Positions 63,993 to 64,000 of a stretch of DNA of 64,000 nucleotides are shown here, in pieces (position 1 is the first letter of the stretch; the number at the start of each line of letters is the position of its first letter). The stretch lies in contig NZ_CP197246.1 in assembly GCF_052076145.1 (NCBI RefSeq), forward strand, positions 6,510,001 to 6,574,000. The letters run 5' to 3'. The position numbers were made by a program, and so were the translations under genes. The notes beneath the pieces are model-generated. The model made no database searches and was not told where the DNA came from. It worked only from the letters and a program-made list of their open reading frames with translations. This DNA comes from Kitasatospora sp052076145. Its GTDB lineage: Bacteria > Actinomycetota > Actinomycetes > Streptomycetales > Streptomycetaceae.

Positions 63993-64000
63993 CGGACGCA

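Overview
The window is a high-GC actinobacterial chromosome segment, almost certainly from a streptomycete (Streptomyces or Kitasatospora type). The evidence is the GTG-rich starts, the sporulation protein SsgB, an argCJBD-argR-argG-argH cluster, a fused BluB-CobT protein, phosphatidylinositol mannoside genes, and a block thrS-HIT-pgsA-acyltransferase-pimA-pdxS-pdxT-yebC-ruvCAB-yajC-secDF-apt-rel in the same order as in other actinobacteria, including Mycobacterium. It is mostly core chromosome; nothing looks like a phage, plasmid, CRISPR locus or intact insertion sequence.

Layout. 1-4.5 kb is the most accessory-looking part: two divergent methyltransferase genes (one with tandem SAM domains, cut by the window edge), an acetyltransferase flanked by two inverted copies of a 76-bp palindromic element, and an uncharacterised protein. 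4.5-12.4 kb holds arginine biosynthesis, argC-J-B-D-R then argG and argH, with ArgR-type operators before argC and argG; argF is absent. 12.4-17.4 kb carries a sigma region-4 fragment, two acetyltransferases and the methionine ABC transporter metN-metI-metQ. The transporter is preceded by a probably leaderless short ORF ending in a run of cysteines, a likely sulfur amino-acid attenuator. 17.5-24 kb is corrin metabolism: cobL (CbiE-CbiT), a bluB-cobT fusion with a 540-residue disordered N-terminus, and a CysG-like cobA. 24-29.3 kb has an RNA methyltransferase, a divergent LysR/dehydrogenase pair, a signal peptidase and a Ser/Thr kinase whose C-terminal half is out of frame.

30-30.8 kb is a minus-strand tRNA operon (Gly, Cys and four tRNA-Val(GAC), three of them on a 126-bp tandem repeat), with its promoter and terminator visible. 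31-36 kb holds pabB, pabC, a double acetyltransferase, a DsbA-like/CGNR pair and ssgB. Two tRNA-Val(CAC) genes and a DEDDh exonuclease follow. 37.7-63 kb is the conserved thrS-to-rel block. It covers translation, PIM lipid synthesis, PLP synthesis (PdxST), Holliday junction resolution (RuvABC), protein export (YajC-SecDF), purine salvage and (p)ppGpp control, interrupted by lineage-specific inserts (a 548-aa membrane protein, a DCC protein, EF-G2, an MMPL transporter, a tautomerase and a LemA-like protein). The window ends with a lipoprotein gene.

Operon logic is clear in several places. Four-base ATGA or GTGA overlaps join argC-argJ, argB-argD, metN-metI, pgsA-acyltransferase-pimA and ruvC-ruvA. 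Many convergent or terminal gene ends carry strong GC hairpins. The observations most worth follow-up are the polycysteine leader before metNIQ, the inverted 76-bp elements, the BluB-CobT fusion with its long disordered arm, the kinase frameshift located in a hairpin, and the divergent methyltransferase pair.
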